A program made the translations under genes and the position numbers. A stretch of 64,000 nucleotides of DNA, from positions 310,001 to 374,000 of the forward strand of contig NZ_JALJXV010000003.1 in assembly GCF_024170285.1 (NCBI RefSeq), read 5' to 3'. Source of the stretch: Natronocella acetinitrilica. GTDB taxonomy: Bacteria; Pseudomonadota; Gammaproteobacteria; Nitrococcales; Aquisalimonadaceae. Positions 38,759 to 47,530 of the stretch are shown here, one piece after another; within the stretch, counting starts at the first letter, position 1; each line of letters begins with the position of its first letter. The notes under the pieces are model-generated. The model saw only the letters and a list, made by a program, of their open reading frames with translations. It did no database searches and was not told the origin of the DNA.

Positions 38759-41020
38759 ATGGCCCGCATCGCCACCCCACGCGCGCTGCTCGGCGCACTA
38801 CTCGCCACCGCCGCGCTCCTGCTCGCGCCCGCCCTGGCCCATGCCGAGGAGCCGCGCCGCGGCGTGCTCGCAGACGGCATGCTACTGGCCGAGCCCGGCA
38901 CGGCAGCGCTTCGCCTCGCCGGGGAGTATGCCCGCGCCGATCTCGCGCTCATGATCCCCGACCCCGAGCGGCTTGCCGAGGTGGCGCTCGCGCTACCGCT
39001 CCAGAGCGCCGTCGACGTGCTCGGCGAGGCATCCGTGCTCACCCTGGCGGTCAACGGCGAGGCGCTCTCGCGCGTGCCGCTGGCAGCGTTTGGCGAGCAG
39101 CGCACGCTGCGCCTTCGCCTGCGCCCGGAGGCGTTCACCGCCGGCGAGAACCTGCTCACACTCGAGGCGATCCACCACCACCGCGTTGACTGCTCGCTCG
39201 AGGCCACCCACGAGCTCTGGAGCGCCATCGACCTCGCCGGCGCGCGCCTGACCCCGGTCTACCTGGAGGGTACAACCCCCTCCCAGGGCGGGCTTGAGCT
39301 TCTCCTTGCAGCGCGCCTTGGCGGCAACAGCCTCACCGTGATCCGCCCCGAGGCGGTGCCGGTCAGTGCCTTCCTCGCCCAGGCCGGCGAGCTGGTGCAG
39401 GCGCTCTCCCTTCGCCTTGCCCGGGGCGCAACACCGGCGATCGACGTGCTCGCCCTCGGCCAGCGCCAGGACACCGGGTTCGACCCACTGATACCCGCCG
39501 GGGGTGGTCGCGACCAGGTGCTGATCGGCACCCGCGAGGCGCTGCGCCCACACCTTGAGCAGTCCCTGCATGCCGAGATCCGCGGGCCCTACACCCGGAT
39601 CTGGCAGCAGCGCGACGGCGCCGGACTGAGCCTCATTGTCAGCGGGCGTGACGAGGCGGAGGTGCGCGAGGCGATCCGCGCGCTTGCAGAGCGCGCACCG
39701 CTTCGCGCACGCACGCCGCGCATCGAGCGCGCCGGGCGCTACCGCTTCGATCAGCTCGGCCACAGCTTCCACCCGGGCTATGCCCGCGAGAAGGTGAGCA
39801 GCCTGCGCTTTTTGCTGCCGGCGGGCTTCGCCCCGGAGGCGCGCCGCGGGGCGAGCCCGGCGGTGACACTCGCCTACGCCGTCGCCGCCAATGTGGACGC
39901 CGACCTGGATCTCTTCGTCAACGGCCGGTGGGTGAGCCGCGAGCGGCTGCACGACCCGGCCGGGCGGGTCACCGAGAGCGCCCGCATCGAGCTGCCCTGG
40001 CGGCACTTCCGCGCCGGTGAGAACACCATCGAGCTGCGCGCCGCACTGCCGCGGGAGCCAGGAGTCGCCTGCCCGCTCAGCGACCCGAGCGAGGTCGAAA
40101 CCCGCTTCATGCTCTACGGCGACTCGACCCTGCACATGCCCGCCTTCAGTGCGCTGCCGCGCCATCCGGATCTCGCGAGCGCGCTGCACCTCGGCTACCC
40201 CGGCGATGGCGCAAGGCGCCTTGATCTTGTCGCCATTGGTGGTGGCAACGCCGCCCAGGCGGCGGTGCTCAATCTCGCCGCGCGGCTCGCCCATGCCCGC
40301 GGCCATCTGGTGCCGGTGGCTGGCCATATCCGCCTGCCGCCGCCCGGCGCGACGCCCATGCTCGCAGCCGGCACGGTGCACGAGCTCCCGGAGGCGCTCC
40401 TCGCCGACTCCGACACCCCACGGGGTGCGCTCTCACGGCTGCTGCCCGCGCGCGAGGCGCCCGAGGGCGCACAGGCCGGGCGCACGGCGAGTGATGAGCG
40501 CGAGCGCTTTCGTGAGCGCCTTGGCATCATTGATCCGCTCGCAGACGCCGCAGGGGCACCAGGCGAGGATCCGGGCTGGTGGCGCCGGGCCCGCGGCAGC
40601 CTTGCCGATGCGGGCTTTCTGCGCGAGGCACAGGCACTCCCAGGCAGCGAGCAGCACGCGGCGCTGATCGAGGTGGCGGGCGGGGCATCGGGGGCGCCCT
40701 CGCGGCTCATCCTCACCGCCGGCACCACCGGGGCACTCGATAGCGGCGCGCGGGGCATTGCCGCGCTGCCAGCGGAGGCCTTTGCAGGCGGCGCGCTCTT
40801 CATCGACCAGGCCGGCGCACACCAGAGCATCGCCGCCTCAAGGGTGCAGGTGAGCGGCAGCGGCGCCCGCGGGCTTGCCGCCCGAATCAGTGCCTTTGCC
40901 GAGAACAACGTCGGGCTCATGCTCGGCCTCGGCGCGCTGGTCGTGCTCCTGCTCGCAGCGCTGCTGCACCTGCTGCTGGTGCGCGACCGCAGGCGACGCC
41001 TGGAGGATCTCGATGACTAG
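38759..41020 (+). CDS. bcsB: Cellulose synthase regulatory subunit BcsB
   Basis: A 753-residue periplasmic partner of BcsA that guides the nascent glucan. The ATG at 38759 starts a signal peptide (ALLGALLATAALLLAPALAHA). The long periplasmic part has repeated beta-sandwich/flavodoxin-like segments (VLTLAVNGEALSRVPL, NVDADLDLFVNGRWVSRERL in blocks, ENTIELRAALP). A single C-terminal membrane helix (GLMLGLGALVVLLLAALLH) is followed by a basic cytoplasmic tail, as needed to contact BcsA. Length and topology fit the family. It overlaps bcsZ by 8 bp. Confidence 0.9.
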   Translation: MARIATPRALLGALLATAALLLAPALAHAEEPRRGVLADGMLLAEPGTAALRLAGEYARADLALMIPDPERLAEVALALPLQSAVDVLGEASVLTLAVNGEALSRVPLAAFGEQRTLRLRLRPEAFTAGENLLTLEAIHHHRVDCSLEATHELWSAIDLAGARLTPVYLEGTTPSQGGLELLLAARLGGNSLTVIRPEAVPVSAFLAQAGELVQALSLRLARGATPAIDVLALGQRQDTGFDPLIPAGGGRDQVLIGTREALRPHLEQSLHAEIRGPYTRIWQQRDGAGLSLIVSGRDEAEVREAIRALAERAPLRARTPRIERAGRYRFDQLGHSFHPGYAREKVSSLRFLLPAGFAPEARRGASPAVTLAYAVAANVDADLDLFVNGRWVSRERLHDPAGRVTESARIELPWRHFRAGENTIELRAALPREPGVACPLSDPSEVETRFMLYGDSTLHMPAFSALPRHPDLASALHLGYPGDGARRLDLVAIGGGNAAQAAVLNLAARLAHARGHLVPVAGHIRLPPPGATPMLAAGTVHELPEALLADSDTPRGALSRLLPAREAPEGAQAGRTASDERERFRERLGIIDPLADAAGAPGEDPGWWRRARGSLADAGFLREAQALPGSEQHAALIEVAGGASGAPSRLILTAGTTGALDSGARGIAALPAEAFAGGALFIDQAGAHQSIAASRVQVSGSGARGLAARISAFAENNVGLMLGLGALVVLLLAALLHLLLVRDRRRRLEDLDD

Positions 41021-42056
41021 TCGGCGTGTGGATCCGGCACGACTGGGGGTGCTTGCCGGGGTGGCACTCGCCCTCGCACTACTCCTGCCTGCCAGCACCA
41101 TGGCCGGATCAGGCAGCGATGCAGCGCTCTGGGAGCGCTTCAAGGAGCGCTTTGTCACAAGCCAGGGGCGGGTGGTCGATACCGAGAACGCAATGATCAG
41201 CCACAGCGAGGGGCAGGGCTACGCCATGCTGCTCGCCGTGCACTTCAATGACCAGGCGGCGTTCGCCGCACTCCACCGCTTCACCCGTGAGGCGCTCGCC
41301 GTACGCCCGGACGACCGCCTGCATGCCTGGTCGTGGAGCCCGGCGAGCGAGGCGGTGAGTGATGCGAACGCGGCGGCAGACGGCGATCTTCTGATCGCCT
41401 GGGCGCTGCTGCGGGCGGCTGAGCGCTTCGGCGAGCCCGCACTTGCCCGCGAGGCCGAGGCGCTCATCGATGCCATTACCACCCACCTGGTGCGTGAGCA
41501 GGCCGGCCTGCGGCTGCTCGTCCCCGGGCCGGAGGGGTTCGTCCACGACGGGGTGCTGACGCTAAACCCCTCCTACTGGATTACCCCCGCTTTCTCGGCA
41601 CTCGGGCGCGCCGACCCCGCGGGTGGCTGGGAGGCGCTCGCAGCCGATGCCCACGCGCTCATCACACGCGCCATCGATGCCAGAACGAAGCGTCTGCCGG
41701 ACTGGTTTGCGCTCGATGCGGATGGCGCCATCGCCCAAAGCGGCGTCTTTGATGCGCGCTCGGCATTTGACGCCGTGCGCATCCCGCTCTACCTCATCTG
41801 GGGCTGTGAGCGCGCGCACCCGGCGCTCGAAGCCCACCGCCGCGCACTGCCAGCGCCCGAGGGCTACGCGCTCGATGTCGACCTCGACAGCGGGCAGACC
41901 ACCATGGCGGGCGAGCATGCGGGCTACCGCGCCATCGACCGCCTCACACGCGGGCTTGATCCGCGCCCGGCAAGACCTGCCACCGACTACTACCCCGCGG
42001 TGCTCGAGCTGCTTGCGCTCGTCGCCCACGAAGAGGAGCAGACGCAATGTCCGTGA
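41013..42056 (+). CDS. bcsZ: Periplasmic endo-beta-1,4-glucanase BcsZ (GH8)
   Basis: A 347-residue glycoside hydrolase family 8 enzyme. A signal peptide (LGVLAGVALALALLLPA) is followed by ALWERFKERFVTSQGRV and the catalytic-acid segment SHSEGQGYAMLLAV. The DGDLLIAWAL and LNPSYWITPAFSAL blocks are typical of GH8. BcsZ trims misfolded or excess glucan in the periplasm and is needed for full export in several bacteria. The start at 41013 overlaps the bcsB stop, and its own stop overlaps the next start by 10 bp, a fully coupled operon. Confidence 0.9.
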   Translation: MTSRRVDPARLGVLAGVALALALLLPASTMAGSGSDAALWERFKERFVTSQGRVVDTENAMISHSEGQGYAMLLAVHFNDQAAFAALHRFTREALAVRPDDRLHAWSWSPASEAVSDANAAADGDLLIAWALLRAAERFGEPALAREAEALIDAITTHLVREQAGLRLLVPGPEGFVHDGVLTLNPSYWITPAFSALGRADPAGGWEALAADAHALITRAIDARTKRLPDWFALDADGAIAQSGVFDARSAFDAVRIPLYLIWGCERAHPALEAHRRALPAPEGYALDVDLDSGQTTMAGEHAGYRAIDRLTRGLDPRPARPATDYYPAVLELLALVAHEEEQTQCP

Positions 42057-43990
42057 AGACCTGGGGTGTCTGTGCCCTGCTGCTGGCCGCGGGGCTCGCC
42101 TCGGCGGGCACCAGCGAGCTTGTGATCGAACTCAGCATCGAGGGGGTGGACGGCCCCGCCGCGCTTGAGCGCGAGCGGGCACTGCGCCACTACGCCCGAA
42201 GCGGTGAGCGCGAACGACTGGCCGTGGAGATCCGGCGGCTGCAGGCCGCTGACCCCGACTGGCAGGTGCCGCGGGATCTCTTCAGCCAGGCCGAGACCGA
42301 CGCCGACACGACGCCGGTCTGGCGGGCGATCGCCGCGGGGGATTTCGACGCCGCCGAGCGCGCCCTGGCGGGCCTCAGGTCCGCGCATCCGCACTTCACA
42401 CCCGGCGAGGAGCTCGCAACGGCGCTGCGCGTCGAGCCGGCGGCCGCCGCGCTGCTCGTCGCCTCGAAGGCCGGTGATGACAACGCCGTGGTCGCGGCGG
42501 CAAAAGCGACACCCGAGGTGCTTGGCTGCGAGCGGCTTGATCTTCGCTGGCGCACCGCAGAGTCACTGAGCCGGCTTGAGCGCTTCGAGGCGGCGCGGGC
42601 CAACCACGCCGAGACCCTGGCGCGCTGCCCGGGTGCCGACGTCGCACGGGCAACGCTTGAGAAGCACCGCGCCGAGCAGGGGGAGGTGGCGATGCGAGCG
42701 CTCGCCCGCGCCCATCTTGAGAAACACGCGCCCGATCGGCCGACGGTAGAGGCCATCGAGGCGCTGCTCGCAGAGCAAGGTGATGCCGGCAGCGGTCTTG
42801 ACGCGCGCTTTGCCGGTGCCGACCGCCCGCTTGGCGAGGCGCTGGAAGCGGACTTCGCCGCCGAGATCATGGAGGAGCGCTCACGGGCCAAGGCCAATAT
42901 CCTCGCCTGGCACTATTACCGCCGCGGCGAGCACGCAAACGCGGCCGAGTGGTTCGAGCGCTCCCGCGCCTGGGGGGTCAACGCCAATGCGATCCAGGGC
43001 CTTGCCCGCGTTGCCATTGCAACCGGTGAGCCGGCGCGCGGCGAGGCCATCGCGCGGCCGTGGCGCGGCCAGTGGCAGTCTGTCAGGGCCGCCCATGAGG
43101 ATGCGCTGGTCGCGCTGCTGGGGCAGTCGGCGGAGGCCGGTGACGCGCTCACCCACGCGCAGCGCGAGGCCGCCCGCGCGGCTGCTGGACAAAGTCGCGC
43201 GGTGACGCTCGCACTCGCCTGGCACGAGCTCGAGCAGGGTGCCGCCGCCCACGCCCAGCGCCTTTTCAGCGCCGCGCTCGCAAACAAGGCTGATGTTGAG
43301 GCGGCAGAGGGGCTCGCGCTTGCCCACCGGGCGCTCGGCGAGGAGCGCCGTGTCGAGGCGGTGGTCGCCGAGTACGCACCGCGCTCCGCCGCCCACGATG
43401 CGGCACTCACCCCGCTGCTTGGTGCCGATGGTGGCCATGGGCAGCGCGCCGCCCAGGCGCTCGAGGCGGGGGAGCATGCCAGCTGCCTGCGCGAGGTGCG
43501 TGCAGGACTTGCCGATGGCGAGCGCCCCGGACTCCTGCTCCTGGGTGGCTGGTGCGAGAAGGCCGCCGGGCGGGCTGAGGTGGCCGAGGACTATTTCACC
43601 CGGGCGCTTGGCGCTGGGGCTGAAGGCGAGGAGCGCGCCGACGCGGGCCTTGGGCTTGCCCTTGTCGCAGCCGAGCGCGATGGCGCGAGCGCCGGGCTTC
43701 GCGTCGCCGCGCGCCACGGGGTGCGTGATGCGCACCTTGCGCCCCTGCGGGAGATCGAGCGCGCCGAGCGCGCGGTGGCCGCTTTCGAGGCGCGTGACTA
43801 CCAGCGGGCGAATAGCCTGCTTGCCGAGCTGCCGGCAAATCGCGAGCGTGATCTCATGCGCGCCTGGTCGCTGCACCACCTCGGGCAGCGCCGCGACGCC
43901 CATGGGCTTTTCACCCGGCTCGATCGCGCCGAGTCAACGAGCGAGACCCGCGAGGGGCTGCGGGTGACGCGAAACGCAATCTTCCGCTGA
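42047..43990 (+). CDS. TPR-like periplasmic protein in the BcsC position, without outer-membrane barrel
   Basis: A 647-residue exported protein, last in the cellulose operon. After a signal peptide (VCALLLAAGLASA) nearly the whole chain is helical tetratricopeptide-like repeats (for example YYRRGEHANAAEWFERSRAW and ALANKADVEAAEGLALAHR). BcsC normally has about 1,100-1,300 residues: a TPR scaffold and a C-terminal 16-strand porin. Here the chain ends at about the end of the scaffold, and no beta-barrel C-terminal domain is present. Either another porin completes the exporter or this is a distinct TPR partner. Coupled to bcsZ by a 10-bp overlap. Confidence 0.7.
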   Translation: MSVKTWGVCALLLAAGLASAGTSELVIELSIEGVDGPAALERERALRHYARSGERERLAVEIRRLQAADPDWQVPRDLFSQAETDADTTPVWRAIAAGDFDAAERALAGLRSAHPHFTPGEELATALRVEPAAAALLVASKAGDDNAVVAAAKATPEVLGCERLDLRWRTAESLSRLERFEAARANHAETLARCPGADVARATLEKHRAEQGEVAMRALARAHLEKHAPDRPTVEAIEALLAEQGDAGSGLDARFAGADRPLGEALEADFAAEIMEERSRAKANILAWHYYRRGEHANAAEWFERSRAWGVNANAIQGLARVAIATGEPARGEAIARPWRGQWQSVRAAHEDALVALLGQSAEAGDALTHAQREAARAAAGQSRAVTLALAWHELEQGAAAHAQRLFSAALANKADVEAAEGLALAHRALGEERRVEAVVAEYAPRSAAHDAALTPLLGADGGHGQRAAQALEAGEHASCLREVRAGLADGERPGLLLLGGWCEKAAGRAEVAEDYFTRALGAGAEGEERADAGLGLALVAAERDGASAGLRVAARHGVRDAHLAPLREIERAERAVAAFEARDYQRANSLLAELPANRERDLMRAWSLHHLGQRRDAHGLFTRLDRAESTSETREGLRVTRNAIFR

Positions 43991-44047
43991 AAATCCGGGT
44001 GATGACTCAGCGCGCGGTGCCGATGGGGATTGTGCGCGCCCGACGTT

Positions 44048-44512
44048 TCAGGGCTTGTCCGCCGGGCCCTGGAGCTTGAACAGTCGCTCGTCAAGGGGGT
44101 ATGCCTTGTCGGCGGTGGCCTTGCAGCACCTTGAGAACTGCGGGTGGGCTGGATTGACGACAAGGTTGTGTTCTTCGGGGATCACTGCGGAGGGAACGGC
44201 GAGAGCGACGCTTCGCGCCGACGCGAGCCACGCATCGCCATGGGCCTGCGTTGCCGCAATGTCATCGAATGCAACGCCCGCGGCAGCTTCGATGCAAGCA
44301 TCATCGAGTTCCAGGCTGATCAGCCACTGATCGGGCGGTAGGTCGCCAGCCTCGATCTCGAGGTGCACAAGCCGCTCAAGAACAGACAGCGCGATGGAAC
44401 TCGCCGCGTAGAAGACGGGGCGCCGGAGGCTGTGCCAACGCCCTGCGGCGACAAGCCCGCCCGCCCCATCCAGCGCTTTGTGGGCTGGCGCGCTCAGTCG
44501 GTGCACGATCAC
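44048..44512 (-). CDS. RES-domain toxin
   Basis: A 154-residue RES-family toxin. The start is the GTG at 44512, which overlaps the antitoxin stop (GTGA). Motifs: IVHRLSAPAHKALDGAGG, AGRWHSLRRPVFYAASS, ALSVLERLVHLE, and SAVIPEEHNLVVNPAHPQF (the conserved S-x2-P-E-x-N block). Known RES toxins (MbcT, ParT types) degrade NAD or ADP-ribosylate an enzyme, stopping growth. All conserved Arg, Tyr, Glu and Ser positions seem present. Follows its antitoxin, the usual order. Region composition is slightly less GC-rich than the bcs operon. Confidence 0.9.
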   Translation of the reverse strand: MIVHRLSAPAHKALDGAGGLVAAGRWHSLRRPVFYAASSIALSVLERLVHLEIEAGDLPPDQWLISLELDDACIEAAAGVAFDDIAATQAHGDAWLASARSVALAVPSAVIPEEHNLVVNPAHPQFSRCCKATADKAYPLDERLFKLQGPADKP

Positions 44513-45114
44513 GCAGCGAAGCCATGTTCTGATTGCAGCAGGTGGTTCTCGATCAACCACGCGCCGGACTCCATGTGCATGATGTCGGCAGGGGCCTTGC
44601 CGTCGAGGAATCGCTTTGGCGATCGCATCCACTTATCCGCCTTGCCCTTGTCGCCGAAAAAGTCGGTCGCAGCTTCGGCCACGCGCGCAATGCGCAGCAC
44701 CTTCTCAGACTCCTCCGTCGTCAGGCGCGCCCCCTTTTCGGCGCGAGATCTGAGCTTTCTCGGTGGGAGGATGTGCTTGATGTCGGCGAGACGGACCCAG
44801 CTTGTCGCGAGCAGCACATCAAGGCTTCGCAAATCAGCACCCTTTGCGGCCACATCAAGGGCTCGGGCAAACTTTTGGGTTTCGTTGATAAACGCTTCGA
44901 TGTCGCGGGCCGACACTTTGAGCACCTGACTATCAAACGCCTGGCGAAGCGCATCGAGGTCGAGATCAGCCTGGCCCCTGGCCGCGGACGACAGGGTGAA
45001 ATCACTGAGGGGCGGAAAACCAACGTAGGATCGGGACTCGAACGCAAGGATGGCCGTGTACGGGTGCCCACGCAGACTTCCCTTGGCTTCCCCCTTGTCG
45101 ATGGCATGATTCAC
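44509..45114 (-). CDS. Xre/MbcA/ParS-type antitoxin of the RES toxin
   Basis: A 201-residue protein in the typical antitoxin position. The C-terminal DUF2384-like half is clear: LTTEESEKVLRIARVAEAAT, DFFGDKGKADKWMRSPKRF, DGKAPADIMHMESGAWLIEN. This domain binds and blocks the RES toxin. The N-terminal region likely carries the Xre-like DNA-binding part (KVSARDIEAFINETQKFARA). The start is taken as the GTG at 45114 with GGAG upstream. An extended -10 (TGCTATACT; 45146-45151) lies upstream, so the pair has its own promoter and is probably autoregulated. Confidence 0.85.
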   Translation of the reverse strand: MNHAIDKGEAKGSLRGHPYTAILAFESRSYVGFPPLSDFTLSSAARGQADLDLDALRQAFDSQVLKVSARDIEAFINETQKFARALDVAAKGADLRSLDVLLATSWVRLADIKHILPPRKLRSRAEKGARLTTEESEKVLRIARVAEAATDFFGDKGKADKWMRSPKRFLDGKAPADIMHMESGAWLIENHLLQSEHGFAA

Positions 45115-45145
45115 GGCAAATGCTCCAGATTGCTAGGCACGGGGA

Positions 45146-45151
45146 AGTATA
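45146..45151 (-). promoter_or_regulatory. Extended -10 promoter of the RES-Xre pair
   Basis: On the minus strand TGCTATACT is an extended -10 about 32 bp before the antitoxin start. The remaining 45,152-45,330 stretch shows no gene I can support. Confidence 0.5.
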
Positions 45152-45332
45152 GCACTACGCCTTGAGCCCGCCGGGGAGAGCGCGCCGTGGTCGGTCTCCT
45201 CAGGGCAGCGCTCCGGCAACGCCGTATCACCAACCAGGGAGCCTGCGATCTCTCGCAACACGGTCGATCAGCCAGCGCCGCCTTGATCGATTGCCGCAGA
45301 CCGGTAGGGGCAATCGAGGAGGTATTTAATAA

Positions 45333-45361
45333 ATGACAAAATAATTAAATTCGCATAGACT
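45333..45361 (+). promoter_or_regulatory. Sigma70 promoter of the TorF porin gene
   Basis: ATGACA (45333-45338) and TAGACT (45356-45361) are separated by a 17-nt AT-rich spacer. The leader to the ATG at 45429 is about 60 nt. Confidence 0.6.
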
Positions 45362-45428
45362 AATCGGGTTCGCGGGACACCTCCCGCACCGCGCCCTGCG
45401 CGCGACTGGACGACATGAGGATCGTTTG

Positions 45429-46121
45429 ATGATGACCAAGCCTGCCATTGCGCTTGCCGCGGCGCTCGCGCTCGCAAGCTGCCAGCCGGCGTTCGCCGAC
45501 ACCTATCTCGGTGCGGGGCTTCGCTGGAGTGGCGAGCTCACCCTTGCCAGCAACGACACGCACTGGGGGGAGAGCACGACCGGCGGGCGCCCGGCGCTCT
45601 CCGGTGGCCTGCGGCTTGATCATGACAGCGGGGCGTATCTTGGCAACCGCAACGTGAGCCTGCGCAACACCGACGGCCAGTACCTGGAGATGGCCTTCTA
45701 CGGCGGCTATCGCGCACCGCTTGGCGAGGCGATCGCCCTGGATCTGGGGCTCATTCAGTCGCGCTACCCCGGGGCGCCGGCGCGGGGCAGTCAGACGGCC
45801 GCCTACGCGGGGCTTGTCTATGCGGCGATTGGCTGGCGGGCCGGCGCGCGCATCGAGAGCGAGGTCTCCCGCGGCCGCTACACCGAGTTGCTGCTACACG
45901 GCGACTACGCGCTGGGTCTTGATAGCTACGTCTTCGCCGAGCTCGGCGCGGCCAGCCTCGACTCATCGGACCCGCGCAACGGCCGTGGCTTTGGCGCGCT
46001 GGGTGTGGGCCACGCCCTCGCCGGGCTTGATCTTCGCCTTGGCTACCATGCGAGCACGCTCTCGCGGGGCAAGGGCGGCGGCAGCGGTCAGGTGGTCGGA
46101 TCGATCGGCGCGCGCTTCTAG
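45429..46121 (+). CDS. TorF-family putative outer-membrane porin
   Basis: A 230-residue outer-membrane protein. A signal peptide (AIALAAALALASCQPAFA) with cleavage before DTYLGAG is followed by short alternating strands. The segment with SGELTLASNDTHWGEST, RPALSGGLRLDHDSGAYLG, YLEMAFYGGY and LDLGLIQSRYPG is the hallmark of the TorF/Gcw_chp family. The C-terminal residue is Phe (GSIGARF), as usual for Bam-dependent barrels. At 12-14 strands it would be a small porin of unknown substrate. It shares its last four bases (CTAG) with the convergent methylase-like gene's stop. Confidence 0.75.
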   Translation: MMTKPAIALAAALALASCQPAFADTYLGAGLRWSGELTLASNDTHWGESTTGGRPALSGGLRLDHDSGAYLGNRNVSLRNTDGQYLEMAFYGGYRAPLGEAIALDLGLIQSRYPGAPARGSQTAAYAGLVYAAIGWRAGARIESEVSRGRYTELLLHGDYALGLDSYVFAELGAASLDSSDPRNGRGFGALGVGHALAGLDLRLGYHASTLSRGKGGGSGQVVGSIGARF

Positions 46122-47530
46122 GGCCCCTCGTCGAGTAGCGCGTCGACCTCGGCGGCGCGCTCGCGCAACTCGCCAAGGAGTGCCGCGTGCTCGGCGCGCA
46201 GCGCGGCCTGGGAGCGCGGTGCGCCGGAGTCCTGGCGGATGTAGCGCGGCAGGTGCAGGCTGAAGTCCTCGGCGCGGATCGCATCGAGCGCCACGCGGCG
46301 GGCGACGCCCGGCACATCGCGCCGCGCGGCAACCAGCTCGAGGATGCGGGCAATGTGGCTGTCTTCGAGGACGTTCTGGTGGCGCCGCGCCTTGTACTGA
46401 TCACTGGCGTCGAGTAGCAGCACGTCGTCGTCCGTGCGACCAGCGCGCAGCACCAACAGCACCGGGGCTGCGCGGTGCTCGAAGAGGAGTTTCTCGGGCA
46501 GAGCGATGACCGTCTCCACCAGCCCCTCCTCGAGCAGCAGCCGGCGCACCTCCTGCTCATCACTGCCGCGCACGAGCACCCCACGGCTGAAGAGCCCGAC
46601 AAGTCGTCCCGTGCCCGGGGCGAGGCACTCGACCATGTGCTGGAGAAAGCCCATCTCCGGGTGCTGCTTTGCCGGCGTGCCGCGGCGAAAGCGCCGGTAG
46701 GGGTCCTGGACGTAGTGGCGCTGGGAGGGCACCGTGGCCGGATGGATGCGCGGCGGCAGGGTGGAGAGCACCACGTCGAAGCGCGCGAGCGCGCCCGGGC
46801 CCTCGGCGAAGGCGGGCTGGAGCAGTGGCGCATTGCAGCGGATGTTCTGCTCGGCGCGGCGCGCGATGAGCAGGCGCATTGCGCCCACCGCGGCAAGCAC
46901 CGGATCATCGGTCTCGCCGAAGAAGTGCGTCGCGGCGGACCCATCCGCCTCCCCGGTGGCAAGGCCGGCGGCGGCGAGGAGTTCGCCGAAGCGGCAGGCC
47001 GGGTCGTAGATGCGCTCGCCGGCCTGCGGGCTGGCGAGGGCGGCCATCAGCCCCACCAGGCCTGCCGGGGCGCTTGCCACATCCGGGTCGCGCCCGGCAT
47101 CGGCGGCGATGTGCTCGATCAGCGCATTGACCACCGACTCGCGCGCCGCGCTGCTTTGCTCCTCGGGATGCGCCATGAAGATCCCCGGTGCGAGATCGCC
47201 GAGCACCTCGCGCAGCGCGCGGTCCCGGCGCGTCGCCGGCATCTCGAGGTCACGGGCAAAGGAGAAGGCGGTAAAGAGCGCGCCGACGGCCTGCGGGTTG
47301 GCGTGGCCGAGTGCGGCGAGTGCCGCGTCGATGCGCTCGGCAAGTCCGCTCTCGCCGCGCGCGGCATACAGGGTACGGAAGTCGGCGTCCTCGGGCACGC
47401 TGATCACAGAGCCCGCAGCTGCGTCATCGCTGAGACAGCGCAGCGTGAAGAGGGCGAGCACGCAGTAGCAGGCATCCTTCGCCGGCACATCGCGAAAGCG
47501 CGAGAGGCTGAACGTGAGCAGGCTATCCAT
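46118..47530 (-). CDS. HsdM-like N6-DNA-methylase with degenerate catalytic motifs
   Basis: A 470-residue protein resembling the modification subunit of type I restriction systems. The N-terminal helical region (FSLSRFRDVPAKDACYCVL) is followed by the methylase core. The cofactor loop reads YDPACRFGELLAAAG, where active enzymes have DPACGSGG. The catalytic NPPF/Y motif is replaced by LSTLPPR. Later blocks (FLQHMVECLAPGTGRLVGLF and LLLEEGLVETVIALPEKL) are well conserved, with the target domain-like C-terminus. These changes suggest loss of methyltransferase activity, or an altered one. It overlaps the HsdS-like gene by 8 bp; no HsdR in the window. Confidence 0.75.
   Translation of the reverse strand: MDSLLTFSLSRFRDVPAKDACYCVLALFTLRCLSDDAAAGSVISVPEDADFRTLYAARGESGLAERIDAALAALGHANPQAVGALFTAFSFARDLEMPATRRDRALREVLGDLAPGIFMAHPEEQSSAARESVVNALIEHIAADAGRDPDVASAPAGLVGLMAALASPQAGERIYDPACRFGELLAAAGLATGEADGSAATHFFGETDDPVLAAVGAMRLLIARRAEQNIRCNAPLLQPAFAEGPGALARFDVVLSTLPPRIHPATVPSQRHYVQDPYRRFRRGTPAKQHPEMGFLQHMVECLAPGTGRLVGLFSRGVLVRGSDEQEVRRLLLEEGLVETVIALPEKLLFEHRAAPVLLVLRAGRTDDDVLLLDASDQYKARRHQNVLEDSHIARILELVAARRDVPGVARRVALDAIRAEDFSLHLPRYIRQDSGAPRSQAALRAEHAALLGELRERAAEVDALLDEGP

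Noticed and set aside
38993-40381. A 462-codon frame on the minus strand opposite bcsB
   Set aside because: Antisense shadow; no recognisable domain and no ribosome site.
45152-45330. Coding potential between the RES-Xre pair and the porin promoter
   Set aside because: Only short frames without ribosome sites; no motif.
45429-46121. TorF porin as the missing BcsC barrel
   Set aside because: It belongs to a different porin family, has its own promoter, and is separated from the bcs operon by the RES-Xre pair.
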